Of a DNA stretch of 34,025 nucleotides, positions 15,059-24,974 are shown one piece after another. Where the stretch lies: assembly GCA_024691045.1 (NCBI GenBank), contig JAILOC010000095.1, positions 1 to 34,025 of the forward strand, read 5' to 3'. A program made the translations under genes and the position numbers. The notes under the pieces were generated by a model. It was not told the origin of the DNA. It searched no databases and was given only the letters and a program-made list of their open reading frames with translations. How positions within the stretch are numbered: the first letter of the stretch is position 1; every line of letters starts with the position of its first letter. Origin of the DNA: Lachnospiraceae bacterium (lineage in GTDB: Bacteria; Bacillota_A; Clostridia; Lachnospirales; Lachnospiraceae).

Positions 15059-17225
15059 AGTCAGCATTGTCACCAATGCAATATTCGTTCTGGTCGCCAG
15101 TCTTTTCTGCATACTTGCGATAATGGATGCTGCTAAGCAGTTCGGTTTTTCTTATCTGCCGGGTCTTATAGCATTCGGAGTATTTGCCGTTCTCGGACTT
15201 GTCCTCTGGAAAGTCTTTTCACTTTGTGCATCCTCCGACCAGGTAAAAGCCATCTATGAAAAAGGAGACACTCTCGGTCTTCTTGTATTTGCGGTACTGA
15301 TCATCGCTTCGATCATCTTCAGGGTCGCATCATACGGATGGAACGGACTCGGCGGAAATATCTATTTCGATCTTGCCAAGGTGACCGGAGGTGAATTCAC
15401 TCACTATGTACATGCATGCGACGACTGGTATATTGCCGGTCTCCATGCAGTATTTTTTCTTTTTGGGAACCGTATTTTCGTAGCTGCGATATTCAACTGT
15501 GTACTGCAGCTTGCATCGGTTATTCTCGGATTCTTCGCATTCCGTAAGATGCTCGGCATCGTGCCCGCACTGTTCTTCACGGGCTTCTGGACCATTACCG
15601 GTTTCTCCGTTCATGAAGCGCTTACGCTCAATTCCAGGAATCTTGTATTCCTTCTGATGATGCTCGCATTCTTTGCGATAAGCACCTGTGTTCCCGCTAC
15701 CGGAGGCAAATTCATATGCTATCTTGTATCGGGAATCATTACGGCTGTGTGCATCTATGCCGATATCATCGGGGTTGTGCTTCTTCCCTTTATCGTGGGT
15801 ATCGTACTCAACGATCTTACGGATGAGGACACAGACCCGGGACTCAGATTCAGGAAGATGCTCTTTACGCTTATCTCCGTGATCTTCGGACTTGTGCTGA
15901 TCGTTTTCCTCGATTCGTATCTCAGCTCGACCAATCCATCGGAAGTGCTCAATTCGGTACTTTCACTGTATGCTCCCTCCGAAGGCTTCTCATTCGGCTT
16001 CTCTTATCTGACTTCATACATCGAAGTTACGATCATCGCCGTTATAGTCACCATCGGACTTTTCACTTGCTTCCTTGCGGAATACGATTCCAAGACCGTG
16101 CTTCTTCTTTCGGTCGTCACAGTTACGCTCATCAATAACTTCGGACTTACCTATCTTGAAAATGACGGAAGAGAGATATTCTTCGCATTCGCAGCCCTCT
16201 TTGCTGGAACCGCGTTCAGGGAGCTTTTCCCCGACCAGATCCAGGGTAATATCTTCAAGGCGAGCTCCGAGCTTTATGACAATGAATTCACTGCCCCCGA
16301 TAAGGGCTATGTTCCCGCCGGAGTTAAGAGCGGAAGCGACCTGAGCTCCGAAGATTTCGGTGATATCGGAGACGGCATGACCTATACTTCTGTTATTCCC
16401 CCTGCGGAGAAGAAACCGGAAGATCCCGCTCAGAGTACGCAGGCGCAGACAGCTTCCGGAACACCTGCTGTCGGAAACGGTGCAGCACCGGAGACACCTA
16501 AGACGGAAGAAAAGAAGGAGGATGCTTTCGAATATCCCGCATTTGATTCCGCACCCATAGCAAGAGCTCACGCAGCACAGCCCCAGGCCTTGCAGCCGGC
16601 ACAGCATGATGAATCGCAGACGGTTCATTCGTCCACGCTTTCCGGTCCCACAACCATTTCCGCGGCTCAGACAAGTGTGCCCAGAGTACATCTTTCCGAA
16701 GCGGCGCTTGCCGCTAAGGCTGCAAGGGATGCCGAGACTGCAGCAGGAGAAGCTAAGCAGGATGCTTCCGTAAAGAGCGAAGCTAAAACTGCGGAAGTGA
16801 CCGCTCCCTCAGCTGATGCAGTAAACAAGACGGAAGAAAAGCAGCCCGAAAGGCCTCAGACATACAGCACATACACTTATCAAAAGCCTCAGCTCAGACC
16901 TGAGTTCAGAAGAAGACCCGGTGCATGGGCTCAGTCATATATGGAGAAGAAGCAGGACAAGCCTGCCACCGAAAGTAAGTCTGAGGATATGAAGGAAGAT
17001 AAGCCTTCAGATGTTACAGCTAAGAAAGCTCCCGAGGTTCAGCGTGTGAACGCCGAAGAGAAAAAACCCGAGATAGCACCAAACGGTGCGGTGCTCCTGG
17101 ATAATCCGATCCCTCATCCCGCAAGAAAGACAGAGCACAAGAACATGGAATACGATGTTAATGTCGATGATTCATCGCTCCACTTCGACATCAATATTTC
17201 CGATAATGATGATTATGATGTTTAA
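15039..17225 (+). CDS. Multi-pass membrane protein, GT-C-like, with long disordered tail
   Basis: A 728-residue protein in two halves. Residues 1 to about 393 hold ten or more TM helices and an early loop with acidic and aromatic residues (GGNIYFDLAKVTGGEFTHYV, then CDDWY), reminiscent of GT-C glycosyltransferases that use lipid-linked sugars. I see no decisive family signature. Residues about 394-728 are low-complexity, Ala/Pro/Glu/Lys-rich and probably cytoplasmic and disordered, closing with a distinct acidic end (YDVNVDDSSLHFDINIS). It overlaps the GT2 gene by 20 bases, so the two likely work on one glycan. Fusion of a membrane enzyme to such a long tail is unusual. It ends 16 bp before ftsK. 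Alternative: a flippase or membrane scaffold. Confidence 0.75.
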   Translation: MNLRKTKVSIVTNAIFVLVASLFCILAIMDAAKQFGFSYLPGLIAFGVFAVLGLVLWKVFSLCASSDQVKAIYEKGDTLGLLVFAVLIIASIIFRVASYGWNGLGGNIYFDLAKVTGGEFTHYVHACDDWYIAGLHAVFFLFGNRIFVAAIFNCVLQLASVILGFFAFRKMLGIVPALFFTGFWTITGFSVHEALTLNSRNLVFLLMMLAFFAISTCVPATGGKFICYLVSGIITAVCIYADIIGVVLLPFIVGIVLNDLTDEDTDPGLRFRKMLFTLISVIFGLVLIVFLDSYLSSTNPSEVLNSVLSLYAPSEGFSFGFSYLTSYIEVTIIAVIVTIGLFTCFLAEYDSKTVLLLSVVTVTLINNFGLTYLENDGREIFFAFAALFAGTAFRELFPDQIQGNIFKASSELYDNEFTAPDKGYVPAGVKSGSDLSSEDFGDIGDGMTYTSVIPPAEKKPEDPAQSTQAQTASGTPAVGNGAAPETPKTEEKKEDAFEYPAFDSAPIARAHAAQPQALQPAQHDESQTVHSSTLSGPTTISAAQTSVPRVHLSEAALAAKAARDAETAAGEAKQDASVKSEAKTAEVTAPSADAVNKTEEKQPERPQTYSTYTYQKPQLRPEFRRRPGAWAQSYMEKKQDKPATESKSEDMKEDKPSDVTAKKAPEVQRVNAEEKKPEIAPNGAVLLDNPIPHPARKTEHKNMEYDVNVDDSSLHFDINISDNDDYDV

Positions 17226-17241
17226 AGGTTCACATTAACAG

Positions 17242-20217
17242 ATGGCATCAAGACCTACCGGTAACAACAGAAATAACCGAAAGCCGCAGGGAAGCGGACA
17301 AAGATCCGGCGGAGGAAGACCTTCTTCCGCACCAAGAGACGGTTCGGTAAGAAACAGCGGATATGATGACGACGGCTCACGTAATGTTCTTATAACGGTC
17401 ATTACGGTAGGCGTCGCCCTGTTTTTGTCGCTATGTAATTTCGGGCTTTGCGGAGGAGTCGGCAACAAGATCTCATCCGTCTTTTTCGGTGCGTTCGGAT
17501 TCGAAAGTTATATCGCTCCCGCATTCATCGGAGGGATGATCGTATGGGCGCTTTATATGAGTGAGAGAGATTACCTTCTTCCCGTACGTATGACAGGTGC
17601 GATCGGCCTGTTCCTCATACTCGGCATATTCTCGGATCTTCTTTCCGGAAATGCCGCCGGACTGGAAAACTATAATGCAGGCGATCTCTACAGGATCTCC
17701 GCTGCCGAAAGAAACGGCGGCGGTGTCATCTCCGGAAGCTTATCTTTCGCACTTATCAAGAATATCGGAAAAGCAGGCTGCGTTATCATATGCCTGCTCC
17801 TTCTCATCGTCTGTCTCTTTGCGATTAACAAAACCTTTTTTGCGGAGCTTTTTAAGAACATCGTTCTTAACGCATCCGACAGATCCGGTGAGTTCATCGA
17901 AAACTCCCGCGCAAGAAGGGAAGAGAGAAGACTCCGTCTCGAACAGAACACGGATGCTCCCGCACTTCCCGATAAGTCATCTGAAGATTATGCCGACGGT
18001 AAGCCGGCTGAAGATACCCAGACGAATGCTCTTACCGTAACCGAGAAGATGCGCAGGGAACGCTCCGGCAAAAGGGAAGTGTTCGAATCGGTCGCCGGAA
18101 ACTTTGAAAACTGGAAGAACAATGTCAAAAAGCGTAATGAAGACGGAAGGCTGAAGAAGGAAGCCGAGAAAAAGGAAAAAGAAGAAACCCGGGATGCAAG
18201 TGAGCTTCTCAGAATTAAAAAAGCTCCTGAAAGAGGTGAACAGTTCAGGGAAAAGCATACCGGTGAGATGCATGAACTGTCATATTCGGATGATGAGTAC
18301 TACGACGATCATTACGAAGATAATTACGAAGAAGATGATGCTAAGGGTACCTGGTATGATCCGGACAAGCGACCCGGTCCTGCACAGGATGCATATGAAC
18401 CCGGATATGACGAGACGCCGGATGATGATCTCGGATTCGAAAGAGTTCCTGTCAAGTCCGATCACAGAATAAATCTTACGAATGAATTCGATAAGTATGA
18501 CACCGCGCCTCTTCCCCTTGTTGAGCCTGCGGTAAGTCCCGAGGTAAAAGCGCCTGAAAAGCCTGCGGCTCCCGTAAGTGCTGCTAAGGCTTCGATTGCA
18601 CCCGCAGCAGGTGCTAAGCCCCGGAAGCCTGTGGGAAGATTCAGGTACGAAGCCCCCGGTCTCGATATGCTCAAGAAAGGCAACGGACAGGGCAAGGGAT
18701 CCGTAAATGAAGTTAAGGATGTGCAGACCAAGCTGATCGAGACACTTGCGTCATTCGGAATAGAAGCCGAGATGGGCAATTACAGCAAGGGTCCGACGGT
18801 TACAAGATATGAGCTTACCGTTAATCAGGGAACCAAGCTTTCGAAGGTTGTGGGACTTTCTGATGAGATCAAGATGGCTCTTGCAGCAACGGATATCAGG
18901 ATTGAGGCGCCGATCCCCGGAAAGAGTGCGATCGGAATCGAGGTTCCCAATTCCAAGGCAGAGCCCGTATTCCTCGGAGACCTTCTTTCGAGTGCGGAGT
19001 TTAAGAAGTCCAAGGATTCTCTTTCCTTTGCTGTAGGTAAGGATATTGAGGGCAGGACGGTCGTGGCGAACATCGCCGATTTCCCTCATGTACTCATCGC
19101 AGGTACGACAGGTTCGGGTAAATCGGTATGCATCAATACCCTGATACTGAGCCTTCTGTATAAATCCTCGCCCGAGGATGTTCAGCTAATGCTGGTGGAT
19201 CCCAAGGTAGTTGAGCTTAAGGTTTATAACGGCATACCTCACCTTCCCTTTGATGTCGTTACCAAGCCCAAGGCGGCTTCCGAGATGCTCAAGTGGGCGG
19301 TAAGTGAGATGGAAAGAAGATACCGCCTCTTTGCAGACAGGGAAGTCAGGGATATCGAAGGCTACAATACATATGTTGAAGATGTGAATGCGGGCAGGAG
19401 AGATCCTGTTCCTGCGGATACATACGAAGAGAGCGATTCACTCACGCCCTCACTCAGAAAGCTTCCCAGGATCGTCATCATCATCGACGAGCTTGCAGAC
19501 CTCATGATGGTCGCAGCCAAGGAGGTTGAGGAATCTATAGTACGACTGGCACAGCTTGCCAGAGCCTGCGGCATGCATCTTGTTGTCGCAACGCAGCGTC
19601 CTTCGGTAGATGTCATTACCGGTCTTATCAAGGCAAATATGCCAAGCCGTGTTGCATTTGCCGTTTCATCAGGTGTCGATTCGAGAACGATACTTGATAC
19701 GGTCGGTGCTGAAAAGCTTCTCGGAAAGGGTGATATGCTCTTTTATCCGAAGGGCAAGATGAAGCCCGAAAGACTTCAGGGCGCGTTCGTTTCCGACAAG
19801 GAAGTAACCGATGTAACATTCAAGCTCAGAAATGAGTACAGAGATTCCGCATTCAGAAATCCTCTTGAGGAAGTGGACGGAATTGATGAACTAAAGAAGA
19901 GGATAATCGATATCGAAAACGGTGTCGATCCCGGCGTATCATCATCCGCTTCATCGGTTTCAGCTTCGAGGGATTCGGTTTTCGGAGATGAGCTTTTTGC
20001 TGAAGCGGGTAAATATATAATCCGCAGCGGAAAGGCATCCATAGGATATCTTCAGAGAGTTCTCAAGATAGGGTTCAACCGCGCCGCAAGAATAATGGAT
20101 GAACTTGCGGACAACGGTGTCGTAGGTCAGGAGCAGGGCACCAAGCCCAGGGATATCCTGATGACCGAGGAAATGTTTGATGCGTTTCTTGCTTCAAAAA
20201 GAGGTGGGGACGAGTAA
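17242..20217 (+). CDS. ftsK: FtsK/SpoIIIE DNA translocase
   Basis: Membrane-anchored hexameric motor that pumps chromosome DNA at the division or sporulation septum. The 991-residue product has a basic N-terminus, about four TM helices (roughly 46-200), a long charged, partly acidic linker (about 215-470), then the alpha/beta motor with Walker A GTTGSGKS (621-628) and Walker B IVIIIDELADLM (744-755, D749/E750). The C-terminal gamma winged helix (about 917-988) carries the KOPS/SRS-reading helix region GYLQRVLKIGFNRAARIMDE. A weak AAAGG is about 12 bases from the ATG. Whether it acts in division, sporulation or both cannot be told. No spo genes are adjacent. Confidence 0.95.
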   Translation: MASRPTGNNRNNRKPQGSGQRSGGGRPSSAPRDGSVRNSGYDDDGSRNVLITVITVGVALFLSLCNFGLCGGVGNKISSVFFGAFGFESYIAPAFIGGMIVWALYMSERDYLLPVRMTGAIGLFLILGIFSDLLSGNAAGLENYNAGDLYRISAAERNGGGVISGSLSFALIKNIGKAGCVIICLLLLIVCLFAINKTFFAELFKNIVLNASDRSGEFIENSRARREERRLRLEQNTDAPALPDKSSEDYADGKPAEDTQTNALTVTEKMRRERSGKREVFESVAGNFENWKNNVKKRNEDGRLKKEAEKKEKEETRDASELLRIKKAPERGEQFREKHTGEMHELSYSDDEYYDDHYEDNYEEDDAKGTWYDPDKRPGPAQDAYEPGYDETPDDDLGFERVPVKSDHRINLTNEFDKYDTAPLPLVEPAVSPEVKAPEKPAAPVSAAKASIAPAAGAKPRKPVGRFRYEAPGLDMLKKGNGQGKGSVNEVKDVQTKLIETLASFGIEAEMGNYSKGPTVTRYELTVNQGTKLSKVVGLSDEIKMALAATDIRIEAPIPGKSAIGIEVPNSKAEPVFLGDLLSSAEFKKSKDSLSFAVGKDIEGRTVVANIADFPHVLIAGTTGSGKSVCINTLILSLLYKSSPEDVQLMLVDPKVVELKVYNGIPHLPFDVVTKPKAASEMLKWAVSEMERRYRLFADREVRDIEGYNTYVEDVNAGRRDPVPADTYEESDSLTPSLRKLPRIVIIIDELADLMMVAAKEVEESIVRLAQLARACGMHLVVATQRPSVDVITGLIKANMPSRVAFAVSSGVDSRTILDTVGAEKLLGKGDMLFYPKGKMKPERLQGAFVSDKEVTDVTFKLRNEYRDSAFRNPLEEVDGIDELKKRIIDIENGVDPGVSSSASSVSASRDSVFGDELFAEAGKYIIRSGKASIGYLQRVLKIGFNRAARIMDELADNGVVGQEQGTKPRDILMTEEMFDAFLASKRGGDE

Positions 20218-20247
20218 ACGAATAAATAATCATAGGTGGGAAAAGAA

Positions 20248-21915
20248 ATGAAATCAGATATCGAAATCGCACAGGAATGTACAATGCTTCCCATTGCACA
20301 GGTTGCTGCTAAGGTCGGGATATCCGCAGATGAACTCGATCTTTACGGAAAGTACAAGGCAAAGCTTACTGATGATTGTATTAAGAAGCTTTCATCCGAA
20401 AAGGACGGAAAACTCATTCTTGTTACAGCAATTAATCCCACTCCCGCAGGTGAAGGAAAGACTACCGTAACCGTGGGACTCGGCGAAGCATTTGCTAAGC
20501 TTGACAAGAAAGCAATAATCGCATTAAGAGAGCCTTCACTCGGCCCCTGCTTCGGTATCAAGGGCGGAGCCGCAGGCGGTGGTATGGCACAGGTTGTTCC
20601 CATGGAGGATCTCAACCTTCATTTCACCGGAGACTTCCATGCGATCACAAGTGCTAACAATCTTCTCGCCGCACTTCTCGATAACCATATCCAGCAGGGT
20701 AATGTAAAGAGGATCGATTCCAGGAGCATTGTCTGGAAGAGATGCATGGATATGAACGACAGGGCTCTCAGAAATATAGTTGTCGGTCTCGGAAGCAAGA
20801 GTGACGGCTTTGTAAGAGAGGATCATTTTGTCATCACTGTAGCAAGTGAGATCATGGCAGTCCTTTGCCTTGCCGATGACCTTAAGGATCTGAAGCGCAG
20901 ACTCGGAAGGATCATAGTTGCATATGATCTTGACGGTAATCCCGTTACCGCAGAAGACATCCAGGCTGTTGGAGCTATGACCGCGCTTCTCAAGGATGCC
21001 ATCAGACCCAACATCATCCAGACTCTTGAGCACACACCCGCCATTGTTCACGGCGGACCTTTTGCAAATATCGCACACGGATGTAATTCCGTTATCGCAA
21101 CCAGAACAGCACTTAAGCTTGCCGATTACTGCATTACCGAGGCGGGCTTCGGCGCAGACCTCGGTGCTGAGAAATTCCTCGACATCAAGTGCAGACAGGC
21201 GGGTCTTACTCCCAGTGCGGTTGTCCTTGTTGCAACCGTAAGGGCTCTCAAATATAACGGAGGAATTCCCAAGGATCAGCTCGGAACAGAGAATCTCGAT
21301 GCTCTTAAGAAGGGAATCGGAAATCTCGGAAAGCATATCGAGAATATCCAGAGCTACGGTCTTCCCGTCGTTGTCGCTCTTAATGCTTTCGTATCTGATA
21401 CGGAAGCCGAGATCGAATTCGTCAGGGAGTACTGCCAGTCCAAGAACTGCACCATGTCCGTTGCACGCGTCTGGGAAAAGGGCGGCGAGGGCGGAACCGA
21501 GCTTGCCGAGCTTGTTATAAAGGCAACGGAAGAAAAGTCCGACTTTAAATTCTGCTATCCCGATGATATTTCGATCACAGAGAAGATCGAAGCTGTCGCT
21601 AAGAAGATCTACGGTGCGGACGGAGTCGATATTGCATCATCTGCGGCAAAACAGATCGCCAAGATAGAAGAGATGGGATTCGGCAATCTTCCTGTTTGCA
21701 TGGCGAAGACGCAGTATTCACTTTCCGATGATCCCGCACTTCTAGGAAGACCCGAAGGCTTCAAGGTCCATGTAAGAGAGGTATATGTAAGTGCAGGTGC
21801 AGGTTTCGTTGTTGTACTTACAGGTTCCATCATGACCATGCCCGGTCTCTCCAAATCGCCCGCAGCTTACAGGATAGATGTTGACGATGACGGCAGGATA
21901 ATCGGATTATTCTAA
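20248..21915 (+). CDS. fhs: Formate-tetrahydrofolate ligase
   Basis: ATP-dependent activation of formate to 10-formyl-THF, the entry of the methyl branch of C1 metabolism. The 555-residue product has the family length. The P-loop-like TPAGEGKTT lies at 65-73, followed by [19 protein letters not shown] (about 95-113). I took the ATG at 20248 because AGGTGGG (20234-20240) is correctly spaced. A GTG at 20236 would lie inside that ribosome binding site. folD follows 16 bp downstream, giving the next two steps of the pathway. Acetogenesis cannot be claimed: no CODH/ACS or methyl-branch genes are present, and many purinolytic or fermentative Clostridia keep fhs. Confidence 0.97.
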   Translation: MKSDIEIAQECTMLPIAQVAAKVGISADELDLYGKYKAKLTDDCIKKLSSEKDGKLILVTAINPTPAGEGKTTVTVGLGEAFAKLDKKAIIALREPSLGPCFGIKGGAAGGGMAQVVPMEDLNLHFTGDFHAITSANNLLAALLDNHIQQGNVKRIDSRSIVWKRCMDMNDRALRNIVVGLGSKSDGFVREDHFVITVASEIMAVLCLADDLKDLKRRLGRIIVAYDLDGNPVTAEDIQAVGAMTALLKDAIRPNIIQTLEHTPAIVHGGPFANIAHGCNSVIATRTALKLADYCITEAGFGADLGAEKFLDIKCRQAGLTPSAVVLVATVRALKYNGGIPKDQLGTENLDALKKGIGNLGKHIENIQSYGLPVVVALNAFVSDTEAEIEFVREYCQSKNCTMSVARVWEKGGEGGTELAELVIKATEEKSDFKFCYPDDISITEKIEAVAKKIYGADGVDIASSAAKQIAKIEEMGFGNLPVCMAKTQYSLSDDPALLGRPEGFKVHVREVYVSAGAGFVVVLTGSIMTMPGLSKSPAAYRIDVDDDGRIIGLF

Positions 21916-21931
21916 ATCACAGAGGTGTAAA

Positions 21932-22774
21932 ATGGCTAAGATTATAGACGGAAAAGCAATATCACTTGCTGTAAAGGATGAGATAAAAGCTAAAACCGCG
22001 GAGCTTTCCGCAAAGGGGATCACCGCAACACTTGCGGTTATCCTTGTGGGTGAGGATCCCGCATCGCAGGTATATGTCAAGAACAAAAAAAAAGCCTGCG
22101 AATACTGTGGCATAAGATCCCTTTCATATGAGCTTCCCGCAGATACCACTGAGGAAAAGCTTCTTGAGCTTATCGATGAACTCAATAACCGTGATGATGT
22201 AAACGGCATTCTTGTCCAGCTTCCTCTTCCTGAGGGAATGAATGAAGACAAGGTGCTCGATGCGATCTCACCGGATAAGGATGTTGACGGATTCCATCCT
22301 GTGAACGTAGGTAAGCTTTCCATCGGAAAGAAGGGCTTTGTAAGCTGCACACCCGCCGGAGTCATCCAGCTTCTCAAGAGATCTGATATTGAGATAAGCG
22401 GAAAAGAGTGCGTTGTTGTCGGCAGAAGCAATATCGTCGGAAAGCCCATGTCAATGCTACTTCTCAAAGAAAACGGAACAGTTACCGTATGCCATTCACG
22501 GACCAAAGACCTTAAGGAAGTTACAAAGAGAGCGGATATACTCGTCGTTGCGATAGGCAAGCCCAAGTTCATTGATGCATCCTATGTCAAGGACGGAGCC
22601 GTTGTCATAGATGTCGGAATACACAGAGGTGAAGACGGAAAGCTCTGCGGAGATGTTGATTACGCATCAGTTGAACCCGTTGCATCGGCCATCACTCCGG
22701 TACCCGGCGGTGTAGGCCCCATGACCATCGCGATGCTTATGTACAATTGTCTTTCATCCGTTTGCGAAGACTGA
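21932..22774 (+). CDS. folD: Methylene-THF dehydrogenase/cyclohydrolase FolD
   Basis: Bifunctional enzyme interconverting 10-formyl-THF, methenyl-THF and methylene-THF with NADP(H). The 280-residue product has normal length. Visible are the YVKNKKKACEYCGI block with the catalytic Tyr-xxx-Lys region near residues 50-60, VQLPLPEGM, DVDGFHPVN (about 115-123), the NADP loop GRSNIVGKPM and the closing PVPGGVGPMT. AGAGGTG at 21921-21927 precedes the ATG. It follows fhs directly, so the operon couples formate use to NADPH-linked C1 reduction. Its NADP link also fits the neighbouring nfnAB genes. Confidence 0.97.
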   Translation: MAKIIDGKAISLAVKDEIKAKTAELSAKGITATLAVILVGEDPASQVYVKNKKKACEYCGIRSLSYELPADTTEEKLLELIDELNNRDDVNGILVQLPLPEGMNEDKVLDAISPDKDVDGFHPVNVGKLSIGKKGFVSCTPAGVIQLLKRSDIEISGKECVVVGRSNIVGKPMSMLLLKENGTVTVCHSRTKDLKEVTKRADILVVAIGKPKFIDASYVKDGAVVIDVGIHRGEDGKLCGDVDYASVEPVASAITPVPGGVGPMTIAMLMYNCLSSVCED

Positions 22775-22798
22775 AGATCATAACGATACACTGATCAT

Positions 22799-24025
22799 AT
22801 GAAATGTCAAAAATGCGGAGCCGAGATTCCCGAAGGATCGCTGTACTGTGAAAAGTGCGGCCAGGATATTCACATCGTTCCGGACTTCAAGGAATTTGCC
22901 GAAAAGAAAGCTGAAGATACCGTAAAAAGTATGCTCAGCGATCTCGATGACGACGAAGCTGATTTCGGCAGATCTCCTGAAGGAGCGAATGATGAAATTC
23001 CCTACAGGGATGTGCAAGGCTCTGTTCCGGAAAAAAAGCATAGGATGGGGTGGATTAGGTTTGCACTGATAGCGGTCCTGACCCTGATACTTGTTACCGC
23101 CGGACTTGCATTTTTCAACAGATCGTCCGGGACGGATTATCTGTTCGAACAGGCAAGGGAAGCGGCAGAACACGGGGATGTATCAAGAGCCGTTGCAATC
23201 CTGGAAGATGTCACCGCCAAAGACAGCAGTGATGTTGATGTGCTTTTGTATCTTGCTCTTTTGTACAAGGATCAGGGTGAGACCATAAAGTACGAAAACC
23301 TTCTTCTGCAGGTTGCCGGGCTTCCCTTTGCAACATCCGAGCAGAATGCCACAGCATACGAGGCACTTCTTGCGATCTATTTTGAGAGCGAAGATTATGT
23401 CTCGATGGCGGACCTTTTGCAGACCTGCAATAATCTCGAGATCAGGGAAAAGTATATCGACTACTGCCTGATGATCCCGGAATTTAATCTTGACAGCGGT
23501 TACTACGGAACCGACCAGCTCCTTAAGATAACGGTTCCCGGAAATGCCAGGATCTTCTATACGCTCGATGAAAGCATTCCGAATGAGGAATCCTTTGAAT
23601 ACATAGTACCGCTCCTTCTTACGAAGGGTGAATATCATATCAAGGTCAGCGCCGTTAATGATCATGGAGTATGGAGTCCGGTATCCGAGGTCAACTATGT
23701 GATCGAAAGCGAAGAGCTTTACGAGGTCATCGAGCCATCAGCCGACGAAAAGCCCGCTGAGCATGATATAGTGGATCTTCTGAACGGAATCTACCTTGTC
23801 GACGGGACGCCCTGCGTGCTCGATCCCGATACAGGACTATTGGTTGTATGCGGAGTAAGCATTGATGGAGTTGCATATATCTTCAATGAAGAAGGCCAGC
23901 CGGTTGTTTTGGAGATACCGGAGGATGCAATCTACGTGCATACAGTTGAAGAAACGGATACCGGCGAAGGCGATGTATCCGCCAACGATAACACAGACAG
24001 TACCGAACCGGGTATTGATGGATAA
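22799..24025 (+). CDS. Zinc-ribbon membrane protein with TPR-like and CHB_HEX_C-like regions
   Basis: A 408-residue single-pass protein. Residues 1-25 form a zinc ribbon (CQKCGAEIPEGSLYCEKCG, two CxxC knuckles). An acidic linker leads to one TM helix at about 84-105. The outside part begins with helical TPR-like repeats (about 110-225). Residues about 228-305 resemble the chitobiase/beta-hexosaminidase C-terminal beta-sandwich (IFYTLDESIP, then YHIKVSAVNDHGVWSPVSEVNY). A final domain has short beta repeats and an acidic, Thr-rich tail. Inside-out topology puts the zinc ribbon in the cytoplasm. No clear ribosome binding site precedes the ATG. It separates folD from nfnA and may be unrelated to their chemistry. 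Function unknown. Confidence 0.85.
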   Translation: MKCQKCGAEIPEGSLYCEKCGQDIHIVPDFKEFAEKKAEDTVKSMLSDLDDDEADFGRSPEGANDEIPYRDVQGSVPEKKHRMGWIRFALIAVLTLILVTAGLAFFNRSSGTDYLFEQAREAAEHGDVSRAVAILEDVTAKDSSDVDVLLYLALLYKDQGETIKYENLLLQVAGLPFATSEQNATAYEALLAIYFESEDYVSMADLLQTCNNLEIREKYIDYCLMIPEFNLDSGYYGTDQLLKITVPGNARIFYTLDESIPNEESFEYIVPLLLTKGEYHIKVSAVNDHGVWSPVSEVNYVIESEELYEVIEPSADEKPAEHDIVDLLNGIYLVDGTPCVLDPDTGLLVVCGVSIDGVAYIFNEEGQPVVLEIPEDAIYVHTVEETDTGEGDVSANDNTDSTEPGIDG

Positions 24026-24052
24026 ATCATTTCAAGTGGAAAGGGAAACAAA

Positions 24053-24928
24053 ATGTACAAGATCTTAACCAAATCCTATCTTACGGACAACATCATCAGA
24101 ATGGAAGTCGAAGCAAAGAGGACTGCCGACAGATGTCTTCCCGGACAGTTTGTCATCGTCAGATGTTCCGAAGACGGCGAGAGGATTCCTCTTACTATCT
24201 GTGATTACAACAGAGAAAAGGGAACCATAGTTCTCGTATTCCAGACCATCGGTGCTTCCACCACTCTTATGGCCGATCTGAAAGAAGGAGATTCCTTCAC
24301 CGATGTAGTCGGACCTCTCGGATGCCCTTCCGAACTTTGCGAGATGAGCGTTGATGAGCTTAAGAAAGAAAAGATCATCTTCATCGCAGGCGGCGTCGGA
24401 ACCGCACCCGTTTATCCCCAGCTTAAGTGGCTCAAGGAGAAGGGAGTTCCCGCTGATGTCATCATCGGTGCGAGAAACAAAGATCTTGTCATCCTTGAAG
24501 AGGATTTCAAATCTGTCGCCGAGAATGTTTATATTACTACGGACGACGGATCATACGGAAGAAGCGGAAACGTCTGCGTATGTCTCCAGGCACTTATCGA
24601 CGAGGGCAAGACCTATACCAAATGTGTAGCTATCGGTCCCCTTATCATGATGAAGTTTGCTGTTCAGCTTACCAAGCAGCTTGGTATTCCCACCATCGTT
24701 TCCATGAACCCCATAATGGTAGACGGAACCGGAATGTGCGGAGCATGCCGTGTACATGTAGGCGATGAGATCAAGTTTGCCTGCATCGACGGTCCCGAGT
24801 TTGACGGATGGCTTGTAGACTTCGACGAGTCAATGAGACGTCAGGCTATGTACAAGACCGAAGAAGGAAGAAAGCTTCTTGAGCTTCAGGAAGGTGAAAC
24901 CCATCACGGCGGATGCGGCAATTGCTGA
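24053..24928 (+). CDS. nfnA: NfnA-type FAD/[2Fe-2S] subunit of ferredoxin-NADP transhydrogenase
   Basis: This 291-residue protein is of the sulfide dehydrogenase/PyrK-like flavoprotein family. FAD is bound around RIPLTIC (44-50), NAD by IAGGVGTAPVYPQL (111-124), and a [2Fe-2S] cluster by GMCGACR...C (C229, C232, C244). The C-terminus ends in a Gly/Cys-rich HHGGCGNC. Paired with the next gene it matches NfnA of the electron-bifurcating enzyme that oxidises NADPH and reduces ferredoxin and NAD (reversibly). The alternative annotation for the same pair is sulfide dehydrogenase. GGAAAGGG at 24038-24045 precedes the ATG. It is 46 bp from nfnB, so the two form an operon. Confidence 0.9.
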   Translation: MYKILTKSYLTDNIIRMEVEAKRTADRCLPGQFVIVRCSEDGERIPLTICDYNREKGTIVLVFQTIGASTTLMADLKEGDSFTDVVGPLGCPSELCEMSVDELKKEKIIFIAGGVGTAPVYPQLKWLKEKGVPADVIIGARNKDLVILEEDFKSVAENVYITTDDGSYGRSGNVCVCLQALIDEGKTYTKCVAIGPLIMMKFAVQLTKQLGIPTIVSMNPIMVDGTGMCGACRVHVGDEIKFACIDGPEFDGWLVDFDESMRRQAMYKTEEGRKLLELQEGETHHGGCGNC

Positions 24929-24974
24929 TCCGGTCAATCGAAACCACAAACTATTCTTTAAGGAGATCACATAA

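Noticed and set aside
20536..21336. A 266-codon minus-strand open frame inside fhs
   Set aside because: fhs is unmistakable on the plus strand. The antisense frame has no ribosome binding site or recognisable product.
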